Below are positions 1 to 11,663 of a stretch of DNA of 64,000 nucleotides, in pieces (within the stretch, counting starts at the first letter, position 1; each line of letters begins with the position of its first letter). The notes below the pieces were generated by a model. It ran no database searches. It saw only the letters and a list, made by a program, of their open reading frames with translations, and was not told the origin of the DNA. The translations under genes were made by a program, and so were the position numbers. Source of the DNA: Macrocystis pyrifera (Eukaryota; Sar; Phaeophyceae; Laminariales; Laminariaceae); contig JASSKH010000001.1 in the NCBI GenBank assembly GCA_031763025.1, positions 20,127,142-20,191,141 on the forward strand, given 5' to 3'.

Positions 1-2922
1 TCTGCTTCTAAAGAGAAATTACTGGAAGGGCGCCCGCCTTGGAAGCTTGGGTGCATTGCCATCACCACCGTCACCGCCAGCAGCAGCAGCACCACCACCA
101 CCACCACCACCACGTTGAACAATCCGTCGTCTTCAAATCATCGATATCATTGATTCACGTGTGAGATACAGCCACCACCACCGAAACCAAAACCATCGCC
201 GCCATTCTCGAAGCTGTTCCGCACTACCACCACCACCATCCCCATGTCCATGGCCCATACCAGAGGTGTTCCGCAGCATCATTATTTCCATAACCACCGC
301 CCCTAACAGAGCTGTTCCGCACCGATGGCACACCGGGTGTTAGCGCCGGCTCGGACACCAAAGTCGCAAAGGTTGAACTTTCCAGTTTTAGGCCGCCATG
401 CTGAACTTTTCAGTCGTCGAGGTAACATGCTATTCGTCCCGGTGAAATGGGCGGTATGATGACATCCAACCACACACACACAACTTTAGCCACGGGATAA
501 ACAACCGTAACGTAGCCATTGTATCGTCAAACTATTATTCATAGGGCAACAATTGGTCGAAACAAGGTGTACTGCTGTACTCGTCACGTTTGTTCGGTGG
601 GACCTACAGTATATAGAACTAGTAATATTAATAGTAAAAGCGGGTGATACTGATGAATCCCAGTGATGAATCCTGCCAATGAAGAGCTTCATGGAAGAGT
701 GGAGTGCTCGTTTTCACATTTTCCGGTGGGACCTATGATTACAGTAGTATCGGCGGCTTTTCCATTTATTGATGAAGCATGTATTAAGAGTGAAGAGTTT
801 CATGGCCGAGTGAAGCCGCTTGGTGTTGAAGAAATTGTCACTCGCAAGGTTCGGTGTCCCAGCAGTACATAACTGGAAGCTCCACCGGCAAAGAAACAGT
901 CAAAAATACTATTGAAACAGTAAAATGTTAAAAGTATTGAAATACTACTAAAATATTGAAATACAGAAGTGAAAAAGAGAGACCACCCACTCGACCCGCC
1001 ACTTCCTGCACGGCATCCCTCTCGTGGTTCTACAGACAGTAGGTTACACCCTAGCTACTAGCCACTAGCCACTAGCCACTAGCCACGCAGATTGCACCAC
1101 CTTCGTTGAACCAAATATTACCACTACTGCTGTCGTAGCCAATCCTACTGATGTACCAAGCAGCCCTACTGTACGCAATCCTGCTGTACGTAGGCAAAAT
1201 CCTTGCGTAGGGAGCAGGTGGTGCGTCGAGGCATCACATATGGTACGTGTCGCAGCGCACTTGCATCGCTGTATCATCCTATTAAACACTAATGGCCGTA
1301 ACAACCCCCCCACTCAACGCTTGCACCTGCTGCAGTACTCAAGAGGTACGTTATGGCAGATGTCCGAAAATTGTTGCAAGAAAATTCGTGATGTCAGTTT
1401 TCGTTGCTACGGCAAAAATCGGGGATGAAAAACCATCCCCGGGTTTTCCAATGTATCCATGACAAACCCACGAAAACTCCAACACATGAATGACGAAAAC
1501 ACAAAAACAGGAGTACACGCCTTTGCCTGCTTATGCGCCATGAGCACGATGGTCAGTGTCACGTATACGAGGTACTGCTTGTACTGAACATATTATATAC
1601 CAGGTAGACTATAGAGTAGGCAGCGTGGTACCGTTGCAGAAAAAAAGTTGGAGCATGTGGAAGTTACAGACCATTAATGATCGATCATTCATTGACATAC
1701 GACGCATTACTCACCGCATATCCTCCGGCTGAGACCAAGGGTTTTCCAACGTTTCATCCAATGATTTTCAACTGTAGGTGGAGGCTTTTCACTATCGGGG
1801 ATAGGGGAAACAATTATGTCACGGCAAAAAATCTTGTTACGCACGGCGGACCTTCGTTACGCGTAAACTCTAAGCAACCCCGTAACGTATTCCCTGCTAC
1901 TAACCGTATCCGATTATAGTAGTAACTGCCGTGTAACCGATACACACCCACAATAGTTGAGTAAAATACGAAGAAGCCGCCAAATAAGAAAGGGAAGCTG
2001 AGATTTACAAGGAACTAAAAAGGTTCGACGCGTTTTTCTTCAAATAGCTTGAATTTAGCGTACTGAACACCTTTCCAGAAAAAAAAAAAAAAACGGGGCC
2101 AACAGCCCTGTTTCTTACTACAGTAGGTGTAACAGCAGGTGTAACAGCAGCTGTAACAGCGGGTGCCCTGTACAGTACTTGGTGTAAAGTATTGCATTCC
2201 GGTGTACCGGGCATGCCAATATATCACATAAAGAGAAGTACTGCTGTTGTCTCTATGTACCACTACAGCTGTAATTCGAAGCCAGAACCTACCTGGTACT
2301 GTACAGTACGTTCCCAATAAACACAAAACAGAAAAACCGAAGCATCTAAGAACGCAAACACCAACGCCCGCCGGTTTTTTAGTGTGTCGGCTTTGACGTT
2401 GCGCCATCGTACCGTAGTATATACCTGGGTATATATATATTATATATTATATATTCATCCATGGATGCACCATTTGACAATAAATATACCACGGTAAGAG
2501 ATAACGAGAAGGAAACTTCTACCTGGCAAAATCGGTTTCGGCTCGGACTGACATATGCCAAGCATGTCCACAAACAAACAAACAAAAAAACAATCTAACA
2601 AAATACTGACGCAGAAATTCTGGAAACTGGAAAATTCCAATTCCAATGGTCGCTTACGCCTATTCTGCGATAATGACAAGAGTGACTATTAATCGACTGA
2701 CAATACCCTACTGGTACTATTAATACTAATACAGCAGTATATTGAACACCTTCGAGAGTGCGACATAAAACGACTACTATTATATACTGTTGTACCACTC
2801 CTTGGCACACATGTCTAACGTATTGATGGCATTCTATTAATAGCACACATAAGGACAGCCATTTTCCACGCTTCGTACATGTCATGATTTACAGTACTAC
2901 AGCAATATACAGTATACAGTAC
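1..2922. other. No recognisable gene; simple repeats
   Basis: I see no convincing coding region. Positions about 61-330 are rich in CAC/CCA trinucleotides, which produce short histidine- and glycine-rich frames on both strands that I treat as by-products. A 9-bp unit (CTAGCCACT) is repeated in tandem near 1053-1085. TACCAGGTA and TACCTGGTA words occur near 1599 and 2290. Confidence 0.6.
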
Positions 2923-2924
2923 TA

Positions 2925-3026
2925 TTACGGGGGTCCATAGTTAATGGGACCAAATTTTGTTTGTAAACTGTAAATATATAGGTTTTTGTGTATACCATAT
3001 GTCCTATTAACTATGGTTCCCCGTAA
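2925..3026 (+). mobile_element. TA-flanked palindromic MITE, copy 1
   Basis: Almost fully palindromic element of about 105 bp. It begins TTACGGGGGTCCATAGTTAA and ends with the inverted sequence CCCCGTAA, and has a TA on each side. No coding capacity. The TA target and short inverted ends fit a Tc1/mariner-type non-autonomous element. The family has about fifteen copies in this window in both orientations. The centre reads ...AAATATATAGGTTTTTGTGT..., which defines the plus orientation used here. Confidence 0.85.
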
Positions 3027-3034
3027 TACTACTA

Positions 3035-3136
3035 TGGGGGTCCATAGTTAACAGGACCTATGGTATACATAAAATCCTATATAGATACCTATTTTTACTG
3101 GCAATAGTTGGTCATATTTACTAGGGACCCCCGCAA
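3035..3136 (-). mobile_element. TA-flanked palindromic MITE, copy 2 (diverged)
   Basis: Second copy of the same family, only about 8 bp downstream of copy 1. Its ends are worn: TGGGGGTCC on the left and CCCCCGCAA on the right. It lies in the opposite orientation to copy 1, so the two form an inverted pair. Confidence 0.75.
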
Positions 3137-3212
3137 TAGAGGAATCATCTATGAAAAGTTCCTCGCCTACCATCGTGAAAGCTTTATTAATATTAATAGC
3201 AGGATCTGCCTA

Positions 3213-3317
3213 TTACGGGGGACCATAGTAAATAGGGCCAAATATTGTTAGTAAAAATAGGTAAATATACAGGTTTTTGTGTGTACCGTAGGTCCTATTT
3301 ACTATGGTCCCCCGTAA
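3213..3317 (+). mobile_element. TA-flanked palindromic MITE, copy 3
   Basis: Third copy within 400 bp. The left end TTACGGGGGACC follows CTA and the right end reads CCCCCGTAA, with the right-hand TA lost. A double TATTAATATTAATA word lies just upstream near 3185. Confidence 0.85.
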
Positions 3318-3734
3318 AAATGTGTAGTACCAGGTATACAGATACAACTCAGGAAACGCGTGCTAGGTCATATAGACCATGCATCCAGAATAGACGGATC
3401 TCGCCCAGCGACATCAGCTATTCACACAGTACATGAATCAAAATCGGCGCTAGATCTGCCTTAAAATAGTTCGATCATGTTCATCACCAGTGGAGATTGA
3501 CCATCTGTCTGAGGTGTCCAATTTCAGAAACAAACGTGACCGTAACTACTGCCTGGTATGTTTTAGTGTGGATATCGTCGGTCGTGCGCCCCGTGACGAT
3601 CAATAGTGCTCGTTTTTGGCGACGGACCATCACATATTTGCTAATTGGGAGTTATGTCTCCATTACAGTAACGGTCCCTCTACGATATGGTGCCGATGTG
3701 CATGCGCCAGGCAACAAAAGACTTGGTGCCGGCA

Positions 3735-3952
3735 TTTTTTTTTTTTTTTTTTAGCGTCACTTTTACCTTCCAGCCTAACTCACTCGTAGGAGGTTTTATC
3801 CTCAGCGATCTGGACAAGCCGTGGTCACAGGTGTCGTCCCTTCTCCCCCCCGGTACGTGCCTTTATTTTTTGTCGCGCATAGGGTTCAGCATTCCCTCTG
3901 CTCGTCGATTTTCATCGAATGTAGCTAACTCACGCTCTCGCGCTTTCCGCTA
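3735..3952 (-). mobile_element. tRNA-derived SINE, 5'-truncated copy
   Basis: Minus-strand copy that starts with the poly(A) tail (T-run 3735-3752) and carries the conserved body: CTCGTAGGAGGTTTTA, the GGCACGTACCGGGGG block, and GAAAGCGCGAGAGCG on the complement. Similarity stops at 3952, exactly at the TA where two other SINE copies are altered, so the tRNA-like head is missing. Confidence 0.85.
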
Positions 3953-5050
3953 GCGGCAATCGGCACTATTAATATGAATAAACTACTCCGCACCCTGCCA
4001 CACTATCAATATCTAGTTGATCACATCTGTGCCAAGTGATTCAACAGGCGCTAAACGTACATAGCGGGCAGCGGGCACTACTCAACTGGCGCTAAAGAGG
4101 GACAGACCACTACTCCCCTCTATACTGTACCGGTATGTGCACCCCGACTCTATACAGTTCGTGGCTGCAGTCTGCTATGGCGAGAAAAATCTTCCTTGTC
4201 CCATGCATTTGCTCGTGCCAAGTCAGAGGTCTTACCCACGCGACTTGTTTTATGTTTGTTTTAGGCGAGTTGAGCCAAGTCTCCGTCGTTTCAGGCATCT
4301 GCTGCTGCCAAACCCCGACGTTTTGCCCGTTTCGAATTCAGTGTTTCGTTGCATTGTCAATTTCATCGGTGATCTCTCACACAGGCAGTACACCGAGCTT
4401 TTGTACGAAGCGTATTCAAGAATAGTCGAGTTTCCACCACACAGCTAATTAGTATTTATTAATCGTTGTTGTTTTCGTCGTCTACTCCCATCCCTTTCGC
4501 TATATAGCTGTTATATTGATACATTTGATATTGACATTGATACATTTGATCGTGATACATCGTACTAGTCGTCTCGACCTTGGGTTGACTATAAATTGGT
4601 ACCGGCACCTGATACCGCTCTGTCCGGTAATAGAAGGAATGTTTGGGTATACCTTCTTCATTACACAGTAGTATACGTTCAAAAATATAAAATACCCCGA
4701 AAGATCAAATGGTGCATACATTTCCCGACAGAGTGGTGCGGTGCCGGGTATGTACGATTTCACAATTTTACACTACAAGCAGTAGCACAAGTACATACTA
4801 TATCATGTTGATGTGATACAACACTATTTATTAATACTGTAGGCAGGCAGGCAGGCACTACTTTCCGTTGTACCCGAGGCAACGGCCACATGATTGAACA
4901 AGGAAGGCTACACTACTACACAAGTACAATAGCTACGACTTGTACTGCAGAATAGAAACGTCGACCTCTTCTATAAATAGAGAGGCGAACGGCAGCGGCT
5001 GCATATACATGTAACGTGTTACGGCAGTAGTCTACCGTATTCTCGCATGC

Positions 5051-5092
5051 CGTAAAGAGGCTGTAAAGAGGCTGTAAAGAGGCTGTACCTCA
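5051..5092. repeat. 12-bp tandem repeat
   Basis: About three units of GTAAAGAGGCT in direct tandem. No coding frame is evident. Confidence 0.7.
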
Positions 5093-5264
5093 AGACCGTT
5101 GACTTCGCAAAGGGGTGCAATCGTCCGAAAGCGCGCGTTTTTTCGATAGCGCCAATCACAGATCAATACCGAACGAACCAGATCTATGGAGAGCCCTCCC
5201 AAAATATATTGTTCTACTTCATTTATTTGCGACCACCTTTGCCGTTGTCGAAAAAACTGAACTA

Positions 5265-5369
5265 TTACGGGGGTTATAGTTCACAGGACCTATGGCATAC
5301 ATAAAAACCTATATACTTTGCCTGTTTTTACTAACAATATTTGGTCCTGTTTACTATGGTCCCCCGTAA
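5265..5369 (-). mobile_element. TA-flanked palindromic MITE, copy 4
   Basis: Complete copy with TA on both sides (CTA on the left, TATC on the right). The centre reads AAAACCTATATACTTTGCC, the opposite orientation to copy 1. Confidence 0.85.
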
Positions 5370-5947
5370 TATCACAGATTATCATGACAACAACAACAAC
5401 AAATAGCGCCCAAAAACGATTGCAGCCCTCAACGTTCTTTTCTCTTCACGGTACTCCATACCAGGTATTATATATTATACAGCAGTACATCAAATACATC
5501 AAATTACTACTAAGAATACGCGTCATAAATAGTACATGCGTATCAACTCTTCTATTAATACCAGTTAAGAGGACGCCACGAGCAGCACCCTCAGGAATGC
5601 GTCGTCAACTATCCGCGCGTACGTAGGCGTTTCGGCAAAATATACATACGGCTTGGAAATGGAGGGAGGGATCGGCAACCAAGATCCGTATTTCGTTGTT
5701 GCAGAATAGTTGATACAAATATGCAAGAAGAATGCTGATGCTGAGCGTTTTACCCCATTTTTGCACTTTTTGGGGCCAATAACTTACTACCCGTCATGGG
5801 AACGTAGCTTTTACTCCCGCATCATCAACGACGATCGACGACGATTACTGAAGAGATGCATCATCCGCCTGAAGAACAACAATATTTTCGTGAAGGCAAA
5901 CTTCTTCATCGGTGATGTAGCCGTTGCGCTATGCTCCCTTGCGTGAA

Positions 5948-6121
5948 ATGAAACATATTACCGTTTTGGTGAGCCTTTTGTGCTTCTCGCTCGCAACTTC
6001 GAGCACACGAAAGCACCTCGTGGTCGTCTCTGGCTGCCTACGACTGCAGCCTCGCGCACCCGGCGCCCTCGCACACCATCAGGAGCATCCCTCAATTTCG
6101 CGGGCTGTAGTTTTCCTGTGA
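5948..6121 (+). CDS. Short ORF with signal-peptide-like start
   Basis: A 57-residue frame starting MKHITVLVSLLCFSLATSS: a basic residue, a hydrophobic core of about 14 residues, then small polar residues. This resembles a cleavable signal peptide. The remainder is low in recognisable features and the overlapping frames on both strands are similarly open. It could be the first exon of a secreted protein or simply chance in GC-rich sequence. No family is recognised. Confidence 0.15.
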   Translation: MKHITVLVSLLCFSLATSSTRKHLVVVSGCLRLQPRAPGALAHHQEHPSISRAVVFL

Positions 6122-6627
6122 AGAGCTGTAGCTGTCCACAAGTGAAGTGCAAACGTTCCGTTGCGGGTTGTTTTTAGTGTCGTTTTGAGCCCCCAAAGTT
6201 TGACCAAATTTAACCACCGCAGCACCTCTAAGTCGAGGTGTAGGCCTCTGTTGAGAACCTGAGGGAAATCAATCTATTAATAGAGACAAACGCAAGCTGC
6301 CGTGAAAAACCTCTTTCAAGTCACCGTCGCTTTCCGGTAAGCACGAACCAACCCAAGTTCAAACGCAGCGTGGTAAAACAGCCATGTTTTTTCTGTCCCG
6401 AAAAAACATCTAGAAACCAGAGTAACCGGAAACCCGGGGAGCAGGAATTGCTTGGGCGCCAGCGTGGCCTTAAGACGTGTAGACGCGTTTATTAGTTAAA
6501 TGGTGTGTTCAGTAATAGTAGGAAAAGTAGGGTGTGTTAGGATATAGTATACTCCGCGCAATAAGCTTGGTTGTCTTGGGTCATACTGGGGTAGGCATGC
6601 TTAGATTTCCCGAGAAAATAAACCGTT

Positions 6628-6720
6628 TTTTCTACCCGTCGACATACCCAGCCAGTACACCCAGTGTCCGTGCCGATTCTTCATCCTAGTAATAGATACA
6701 AGCTTTGGGGTCACAAAACC
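6628..6720 (-). mobile_element. LINE 3' UTR fragment
   Basis: Minus-strand fragment matching the 3' UTR seen at 12.6-13.2 kb: CTACCCGTCGACAT, GTGTCCGTGCCGA, and GATACAAGCTTTGGGGTCAC. On the complement it reads CTTGTATC-TATTACTA-GGATG. The corresponding CTAG site is unaltered in the copies at 41.1 and 56.4 kb. Confidence 0.7.
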
Positions 6721-6755
6721 ACGACACAGATTTACAGTAGTACATAGTAATGCAC

Positions 6756-7075
6756 GCCGGCGTCCCCGTTGACTTCCGCGTGCCTGCTAACATCAATCTC
6801 GTGGCTTCGAGACTCACCGAGTGCATACTCGTAGGGACTTTTTTCTCGCATAAAAAATGATTATTAATGGGAGAAAGCGCGAGAGCGTGAGTTATCAACA
6901 ATCGATCAAAACCGTATACCGAATGAATATACTGAATGAACCCTATGCGCTATGAAAGTGAAGGCACATATCGGGGGGGAGGAGGGACGATATATGTCAC
7001 CACGACTTGTCCAAAACATCGCTGAGGGTAAACCTCCTACGAGATAAGCCGGGAAGTAAAAGCCATGAAAAAAAA
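6756..7075 (+). mobile_element. tRNA-derived SINE, diverged copy
   Basis: Starts CGCCGGCGTCCCCG, has a B-box-like CTTCGAGACTC, then the SINE body and a short A-run. It is shorter in the D-arm region than its relatives. At about 6855-6863 it reads GATTATTAATGGG where other copies read GATTAGCGG, a net gain at the TA described in the findings. Confidence 0.8.
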
Positions 7076-7144
7076 GGAATATATATCTGGCAAAAGCTTC
7101 GGTAGAGCTTTTACCACTTGTTCGATAAAACGCTCGGCACACAC

Positions 7145-7840
7145 CGTGTACGAGACGAACGCGTTAAAGGTAACCGTTGACGGTTGTGGCGGTTGTGTCT
7201 CATTGCCTTGGCCCTTTTACTGCTGTTAGGATTGCAGATCCGTTTAGGGGACAAACTACGTAAACAGTGAGTGGTTCGTTCCCCGAACGGGACTACTGCA
7301 GTTTACTCTAGAAGGGTGAGGGTTAGGGGTAGGGGTAGGGGCAGCTTTTCGAGTGTTCATCTCCTACACAGCGTGTGTCGATCGTTTTCTGGCATGATGG
7401 TAAAAAGCTGTAACATGGCGAGCTTCCCTCAAACGCTTATCGGCTCTCGGCTGAATTGTACAAACGTAAAATATGACCCAACATCAAGGCTCCCTGAAAA
7501 GGAGTATTTCACCGCCGTGCCTACCATCAAGCACGATCAAGATCGCGGACCGCAAAAATATCATATAGTACGTACGTATAACACATCACGTACGAGTACT
7601 TTGGGAACATACCGCATGCAGTCAACCACCTGGTATCAATGAGAAACAAGCACTGACATGTCGTTCTCATATCCTCACTCCCTTGTACATACACTACATT
7701 CATTACTTTCCTATTAATACCTTGTATTAATAGTAGCTATTTAAATAGTATTGACAGCAGTGCCTGTGGGACGGATAAGCCTAGAAGTTGTAAGTACCGC
7801 AGAAGGTAGCCCCTTCTATAAGGGACCCTAATACCATACC
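7145..7840. other. No gene seen; telomere-like stretch
   Basis: Between the SINE and the gene piece on the minus strand I see no supported gene. Positions 7313-7343 hold GGGTTAGGGGTAGGGG-type sequence. This could be a degenerate interstitial telomeric repeat or just G-rich sequence; it is too short to decide. Two TATTAATA words lie near 7710 and 7730. Confidence 0.4.
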
Positions 7841-7844
7841 AGTA

Positions 7845-8993
7845 TCATATAATATTATCATACCTTCGGGATTGGGGATTGGAGGTTCCTTGTAATGTTA
7901 CCGTGGTACCATATCGCGGGTCCCTCAAAAATTGTTCGTGACCAAATTCACAGCATGTGTCTAAAGCGGTCAACCACCTGGTATCAAAGAAACAACAAGC
8001 ACCGACATTATTGCCATCCATGACACCACACGTAATGTATCTCATCACGTGCAGCTTGCTGCAGGGTGAGCTCACCTCTTCATAAAGTTTGGTACTGGCA
8101 TACTGCTGCTCTTGTGCCTCCGCGGCGGTGCCTTTGACAATATCTCCCACCGTCGCTCCTCCGGCCGCCTCCTGCTGGCCCGCCGTGCCTTCGGACACCT
8201 TTCCAGGATGACGCGGCTCCCCCCACGCAGCCCCAGCACCACATTCTCGGTGAATGATGGAAGCATTACCATGGGATGGCGCGACCGAATTTCCTTCTGC
8301 CGCTACGATGACTTCCAGGTGCGGTGATGGTGAGGATGATGGGGCGCTCCACAAAGAAGGGTCGAAGAAGCCCCAACGTCGTGCAGGAATGAGCACGATG
8401 ATGGCGCAGCATACAACCCACAGAACATAGCGGGCTTCCTCCGGGATGTGCATCCCAATCATCGTCGACACCGCCGCGATCATCAGGTCCATCTCGTGGT
8501 AGTCTCCGTGGTCTTCGTCGAGATCATGTTGGTGCGATTCTTTCGTGTCCTGCTCCGTCGATTCCGCCGCGTGGGTGCCTGTTCGACCGGTAGCGCTGCT
8601 TCCTTCCGGCCTCACGACAGGCCCACTGCCGGCACGGCAGTCTTGGCCGTCGCCTTGACCGTTGGCATTACTGTTGGCAGTACCGTTGCGGTTGACGTTA
8701 CCGTTGGCTTTACCGTTGACGTTGATGTTACCGTTGGCGCTAGCGTTGGCGTTGCTGCCACCCCTCTCCATGCGCAAAAGCGTACGCTGCATGCGGGCGA
8801 CGTAAGAACCAGGAGACTCCGGGCAGGTACCGCGTGCCGAGTGGGGGGGGGAGTGGGTCTGTCTCGCGCGCTCGACCTGCCGAAATACATAAATGCATTC
8901 ATGCATACCAACAAACACCAGGTACCAAGTATACAAGTGTGTGTTTGTCAGAAATTGGAGCTTTCGCCACTGCTGTACACTGCGCGCACCCAT
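7845..8993 (-). CDS. Putative single-pass membrane protein with Asn-rich repeat
   Basis: This is the longest frame here that is not a repeat by-product (382 codons from an ATG at 8993). Residues about 80-113 are an Asn/Gly/Ala-rich tract made of NANGNxNVNG-like units. Residues about 150-170 are acidic and histidine-rich (DLDEDHGDYHEMD). Residues 189-204 (YVLWVVCCAIIVLIPA) form one clear membrane segment, followed by RR. The end is Gly/Ala/Glu-rich. Codon 306 is followed by GAG|GTGAGC, a good splice donor, so the true exon may stop at 8076 with the last ~76 codons intronic. The start is uncertain: Met68 (MQRTLLRMERGG), just before the Asn tract, is an alternative. A host gene of unknown function is the most likely reading; no family is recognised. 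Confidence 0.45.
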   Translation of the reverse strand: MGARSVQQWRKLQFLTNTHLYTWYLVFVGMHECIYVFRQVERARQTHSPPHSARGTCPESPGSYVARMQRTLLRMERGGSNANASANGNINVNGKANGNVNRNGTANSNANGQGDGQDCRAGSGPVVRPEGSSATGRTGTHAAESTEQDTKESHQHDLDEDHGDYHEMDLMIAAVSTMIGMHIPEEARYVLWVVCCAIIVLIPARRWGFFDPSLWSAPSSSPSPHLEVIVAAEGNSVAPSHGNASIIHRECGAGAAWGEPRHPGKVSEGTAGQQEAAGGATVGDIVKGTAAEAQEQQYASTKLYEEVSSPCSKLHVMRYITCGVMDGNNVGACCFFDTRWLTALDTCCEFGHEQFLRDPRYGTTVTLQGTSNPQSRRYDNII

Positions 8994-9150
8994 CCATGCA
9001 TTATAGCATGCATTATAAATAAAATTGCTGTTAATACTACCTGGTAGTAGTAAGCAACCGCTGTGAATGCTGTGAATGAGATCCAGGATTTCGTCGAAAC
9101 TCGTATTCGCATGCTGTGTGTCATGTGTGTTATACTAATACTCGTACTAA

Positions 9151-9184
9151 TCATACTAGTCATACTAGTCATACTAGTCATACT
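9151..9184. repeat. 9-bp tandem repeat
   Basis: About four units of CATACTAGT in direct tandem. The unit contains a CTAG site. Confidence 0.7.
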
Positions 9185-9555
9185 CCACACGTACGTACTG
9201 TACGATCATGTTAAAAAGAATATTATTAATACTAATACCGTCAAGTCGAGGATTTCGTCGAACCTCATCATATTTGAAAGATGCATGAGATGGGTGTCAT
9301 AATTTACCGTAGCTCGTGCCTACTCCGGGTTTTACTTACGAGGCAGGTGGAGTAAAATAAACCACACCCCTTTTACTGTTTTTAGACACACCGCTCTGCT
9401 ATATATTACCGGGTGCTCCATATCCTTCACACTATATACTATATCCTAGTATATGAAAATGAAATGGTATGTTGTATTGAGAGACTCGTGTCTGTAAATT
9501 ATGTGCAGCAGTGCGTGCAACCAGCTTGTGGCTCGTGCGCAGTATATAACCACTA

Positions 9556-9658
9556 TTTACGGGGGGCCAGTTAATAGGACCTACGGTACACACAAAAACC
9601 TACATAATATCCATTTTTGCAAACAATATTTGGTCCTATTTACTATGGCCCCCCGTCA
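9556..9658 (-). mobile_element. TA-flanked palindromic MITE, copy 5
   Basis: Copy with left end TTTACGGGGGG after CTA and worn right end CCCCCGTCA-TA. The centre reads AAAACCTACATAATATCC, minus orientation. Confidence 0.8.
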
Positions 9659-9659
9659 T

Positions 9660-11230
9660 ACGTACCGGTATCATGTACCTGGTCTTGCATACTACAACAT
9701 ACCACAACATACTACAGCAGCAGTACAAGTGCATCATTTCTCATTTCAGAAAGTGTACGAGAATAATGGTGCCGGTATTTTAACTATGGGTTAATCCGAA
9801 ATATTAATATTACTATGGTACCTGGTAGAGCAGTAGGAGCGTTGTTGTCACTAGCAGTGCCTACCCACTATTACTACTATCCTACCTGGTATAACATGTG
9901 TTACTCACGGTACCGCTGCTGTACCAGCTATATCCCATTCAAGAGGACATCAACACTGACTTACAGTACTTCAGATGTAACATCGGGCAGTATGATATGA
10001 TACACGAGGAACACATTACATTTTAGGGCTGGGCGCCGGCCTGTGCCATATCACGCCGACAAAAGAAAAACGCTCCTATTACATACTGGTATAATTTACG
10101 ATTTACGATTTATGATTTATGATTTATGATGGCACAGCCAAATTCCCGATGGCGCCGCTGATGCTGCTGCCGGTGGCCAAAAACGGCCCTGTACTCGAGA
10201 GAACACTCAGAAACCCTGACTTCAAAGGTGTGCCAGGTGTAAAGTACCAGGTACCAGGTATATAACAAAGAAAAAAAAATCTCGAAACGTTTATTAATAT
10301 CAATGGTTGAATTGGAATTGTCGTGCGGTGTACCAGATCATGCCAGATGATGCGATGCATGACAGATTAATAAACGAGCAAACAACTTTTGGGCTGGCAA
10401 CACGCCTGCGCCGATCGCACCGCGGTGCAAGAAGTTACAGCAGTCAGTAGAAACAAAATGCTACGAACGTGTAGTGTGGTGTGGTGTAGTGTAGTGTTGG
10501 ACGAGTACACGAGACAGACAGAGTACGAGTAGGGGCGAATTTGCTAGAAAGAAATGCGTAGGGCTGTGCTGATGCTGCCGATGGCCACAAAAGGGACTGC
10601 TGTGCTGTGCTGTACTGGAGACGGTACTGGCAGGGAAGTGCTGCTTAATACTTACTACACGTGAACCTGGTACTTCAAACGTGTGCTGTTATTACAAATA
10701 ATATTGCTGTATTAACAGTTGTGAGGTTACCGCGCAGTACCGGGTATGGGTTAAGGTGTGTTCGGTACAGAGTACAAGGTTCCCCTTCGGAATTGGGTTG
10801 ACTTGAAATCCCGGGGGGTATCGCAAGATGGAAATGGGCTATGATGCCGAGGCGCTTCCATGTGTATGAGCCTATGTGAGGTTCGCTGGTGTTTGCCGCA
10901 GCTGCTGTTGCTGTCGTAGCCCTGCTGTATTGCGCGCGCGCTTTTGAATTCAAGAGGAGGGGAAGTAGAGTGTGGGTTTGAATCGTGCCGCTCGTTGTTT
11001 TTAGGACGGCACCTCCACAGGAAAACACGCAACACACAGAAGCACCGTTCCAAGTTGTCACTGAAAAAAGATCTTGAGGTATGGCTGCTACTATTGTACT
11101 ATGGACGCCATATCGCTGAAAGCTAAAAGGTTACCTGAGATTGATACTGTAGTGTAGTTTGAGGGCTGCCCAGCGAAAAAAACAAGTTCTTTGAAGTGAG
11201 TTAAAATCGCACCAAGAGTGAGGCAGACCA
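9660..11230. other. Unassigned intergenic sequence
   Basis: No supported gene. The stretch is dense in TACCAGGTA/TACCTGGTA words (near 9822, 9888, 10243 and 10250). It also has a 7-bp tandem (ATTTATG/ATTTACG) at about 10091-10131. Short frames on both strands around 10.7-11.1 kb show no recognisable domain. Confidence 0.5.
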
Positions 11231-11663
11231 CTATTAACAGTGCTCAGCTCTGATCGAGCCGATCCAACCTTTTCTGAGCCAAGCTCTCGGACTCGGGCTG
11301 GCGTTTATCATCCGAATCCGACGCTCATCGTGCTGGACACGTATGAGCAGGCCACAGTCTCAAGGAAACTGCGGAGTCTGTTGTATGTGGCAAGATATCC
11401 GCCCCACCGGCGCTTTGGGTCTGTTCGAAGTTGTCTCGGAGTTTTATACAAAAAATGGAGAGCTCCTCTTGAGGTATTCCAGCATAAGGAACCTACTCAC
11501 ATCGCCCAGGATGCGCAGCCTAGGGGCATACATGTATATACAGTGCCGGAGGCGAATCCCGCACACAAAATCGACAGCGGTAGCCCAAGATCGGCCTTGC
11601 GTAGCCGCCGATGCTGCTCTGTGGCAACTTGTCTTAATTCGGGTACCGACAGGATGCCTTGTA

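Noticed and set aside
7313-7343. Telomere or former chromosome end
   Set aside because: Only about 30 bp of impure TTAGGG-like sequence, with ordinary repeats on both sides.
8448-9047. A 199-codon plus-strand frame opposite the Asn-rich gene
   Set aside because: Its Val/Thr repeats are the antisense reading of the NANGN repeat. The minus strand has the membrane segment and splice donor.
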